Below are positions 6,791 to 7,689 of a stretch of DNA of 7,689 nucleotides, in pieces. The stretch lies in assembly GCA_964469455.1 (NCBI GenBank), contig CAYXZX010000132.1, positions 1 to 7,689 on the forward strand, in the 5' to 3' direction. The first letter of the stretch is position 1, and each line of letters opens with the position of its first letter. The position numbers and the translations under genes were made by a program. The DNA is from Fen-999 sp964469455. GTDB lineage: Bacteria; Pseudomonadota; Gammaproteobacteria; Burkholderiales; Rhodocyclaceae. The notes below the pieces were generated by a model, which worked only from the letters and a program-made list of their open reading frames with translations, had not been told where the DNA came from and did no database searches.

Positions 6791-7522
6791 ATGCCGGACA
6801 CCCATTTCGGTTTCGAAACCGTAGAAGAAGCGGAAAAAGCCCGCCGGGTGGAGGGTGTGTTTTCGTCGGTCGCCAACAAGTACGACCTGATGAACGACCT
6901 GATGTCCGCCGGTCTGCACAGGCTCTGGAAAGCTTTCACCATCCAGGTGTCGGGCGCGCGGCCGGGCGATCGCGTGCTCGATGTCGCCGGCGGCACCGGC
7001 GATCTATCCTCGGCATTCGCCAAGCGGGTCGGCCCGACCGGCGAAGTGTGGCTGACCGATATCAACAACGCAATGCTGGCGCGTGGCCGCGATCGCCTGA
7101 TCGACGAAGGCGTGCTCGGCCCGGTGACCCAGTGCGACGCCGAAAAGCTGCCTTTTCCGGATGATCATTTCGATATCGTCACCGTTGCCTTCGGTCTGCG
7201 CAACATGACGCACAAGGACAAGGCGCTGGCCGAGATGCGCCGGGTGCTGCGCACCGGCGGCCGGCTGCTGGTGCTGGAGTTCTCCAAGGTCTGGGAACCG
7301 CTCTCGCCTTTCTACGACCTCTACTCGTTCAAGGTGCTGCCCTGGCTGGGCAGCAAGATTGTCGGCGACGCCGACAGTTACCGCTACCTCGCCGAATCGA
7401 TTCGCATGCATCCCGACCAGGAAACCCTGAAGGGCATGATGGAACACGCCGGCCTGGCAAAGGTCGAATATTTCAATTTGACCGCCGGCGTCGTCGCGCT
7501 GCATCGCGGTTACAAGATCTGA
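6791..7522 (+). CDS. ubiE: UbiE, ubiquinone/menaquinone biosynthesis C-methyltransferase
   Basis: A 243-residue protein, normal for UbiE/COQ5. It methylates a ring carbon of 2-polyprenyl-6-methoxy-1,4-benzoquinol (ubiquinone pathway) and, in organisms that make menaquinone, of demethylmenaquinol, using S-adenosylmethionine. Diagnostic segments are all present: THFGFETV at 4-11; YDLMNDLMSAGLHRLWK at 31-47 (first family signature); the SAM-binding glycine-rich loop VLDVAGGTGDL at 62-72; the acidic residue after strand 2 (Asp90 in LTDIN); CDAEKLPF at 115-122; AFGLRNMT at 133-140; LEFSK at 162-166; and the second signature around SIRMHPDQETLKGMM at 203-217. The C-terminus VALHRGYKI is typical. 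The ATG at 6791 gives the standard MPDTHFGFETV start. It sits 6 bases after DUF971 and 23 bases before the Tim44-like gene, as in a quinone-biosynthesis gene cluster. Confidence 0.97.
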   Translation: MPDTHFGFETVEEAEKARRVEGVFSSVANKYDLMNDLMSAGLHRLWKAFTIQVSGARPGDRVLDVAGGTGDLSSAFAKRVGPTGEVWLTDINNAMLARGRDRLIDEGVLGPVTQCDAEKLPFPDDHFDIVTVAFGLRNMTHKDKALAEMRRVLRTGGRLLVLEFSKVWEPLSPFYDLYSFKVLPWLGSKIVGDADSYRYLAESIRMHPDQETLKGMMEHAGLAKVEYFNLTAGVVALHRGYKI

Positions 7523-7532
7523 CCCCCATACT

Positions 7533-7537
7533 GGAGG
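7533..7537 (+). promoter_or_regulatory. strong Shine-Dalgarno for the Tim44-like gene
   Basis: GGAGG lies 8 bases before the ATG at 7546, in an A-rich leader. It is the clearest ribosome binding site in the window; most other genes here have weak or hidden ones. It fixes the start of the partial gene that follows and suggests that it is well translated on its own. Confidence 0.8.
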
Positions 7538-7545
7538 AAAAAACG

Positions 7546-7689
7546 ATGAACAAGTTCTTGCTTGCCCTTTTTGTCGCTGTCGTCGGCATCGGCCTGTCCA
7601 CACAGGACGCGGAAGCCAAGCGCCTGGGCGGCGGCGGATCATTCGGCATGAACCGCAGCTCCACGCCGGTGCAAAGAGCGGCTCCGGCG
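7546..7689 (+). CDS. N-terminus of a Tim44-like domain secreted/membrane protein, 3' truncated by window
   Basis: Forty-eight codons are visible from the ATG at 7546 to the window edge without a stop. The start is set by the GGAGG site just upstream. The protein begins with a signal peptide (MNKFLLALFVAVVGIGLSTQDAEA, with likely cleavage after AEA), followed by KRLGGGGSFGMNRSS and a Pro/Ala-rich stretch. A signal sequence followed by AKRLGGGGSFG is, from recall, characteristic of the bacterial Tim44-like domain proteins that sit beside ubiE in betaproteobacteria. The Tim44-like domain itself would lie beyond the window, so the family call rests on the N-terminal motif and the neighbour. These proteins are thought to be membrane-associated or periplasmic, with no settled function. 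Confidence 0.75.
   Translation, partial: MNKFLLALFVAVVGIGLSTQDAEAKRLGGGGSFGMNRSSTPVQRAAPA

Overview
The window is 7.7 kb of high-GC, densely coded DNA. All recognised genes are on the + strand and no gap between them exceeds about 50 bases. The gene set and order (a DUF3683-type FAD/Fe-S oxidoreductase tail, DUF971, ubiE, a Tim44-like secreted protein) and the protein styles suggest a betaproteobacterium, probably of the Rhodocyclales (Azoarcus/Thauera/Dechloromonas relatives). That placement rests on recall of family context, not on a search. I see no mobile element, tRNA, rRNA or CRISPR array, and the region looks like chromosomal core or lineage-core DNA.

Layout. Bases 2-1357 are the C-terminal 451 residues of a large Fe-S oxidoreductase with one 4Fe-4S motif and two cysteine-rich CCG domains. 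Bases 1409-2605 encode an exported parallel beta-helix protein of the NosD type, with no other nos gene in view. Bases 2621-3070 encode a HIT-family nucleotide hydrolase/transferase. It overlaps by ATGA the first of two tandem paralogous proteins, each exactly 535 residues long (3067-4674 and 4703-6310). Bases 6353-6784 encode a DUF971 protein with a Gly/Ser/Cys/His tail. UbiE (ubiquinone/menaquinone C-methyltransferase) follows 6 bases later at 6791-7522. The start of a Tim44-like secreted protein runs off the window from 7546.

How the genes may work together. The right half (DUF971-ubiE-Tim44-like) is a respiratory-quinone neighbourhood. The left end is a redox enzyme, and NosD-type proteins elsewhere assist maturation of a respiratory copper enzyme, so both flanks concern electron transfer. 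The middle is the most interesting part. The two 535-residue proteins share an architecture: a helical N-terminal region of about 300 residues, then an RRxER motif, then about 72 residues, then a DxSxxG motif and a beta-rich C-terminus. RxxxR and DxSxxG are the two cyclic-di-GMP-binding signatures of PilZ domains. I therefore propose, as inference, a tandem pair of divergent PilZ-like c-di-GMP receptors with an unusual insertion between the two motifs, the first translationally coupled to a HIT protein.
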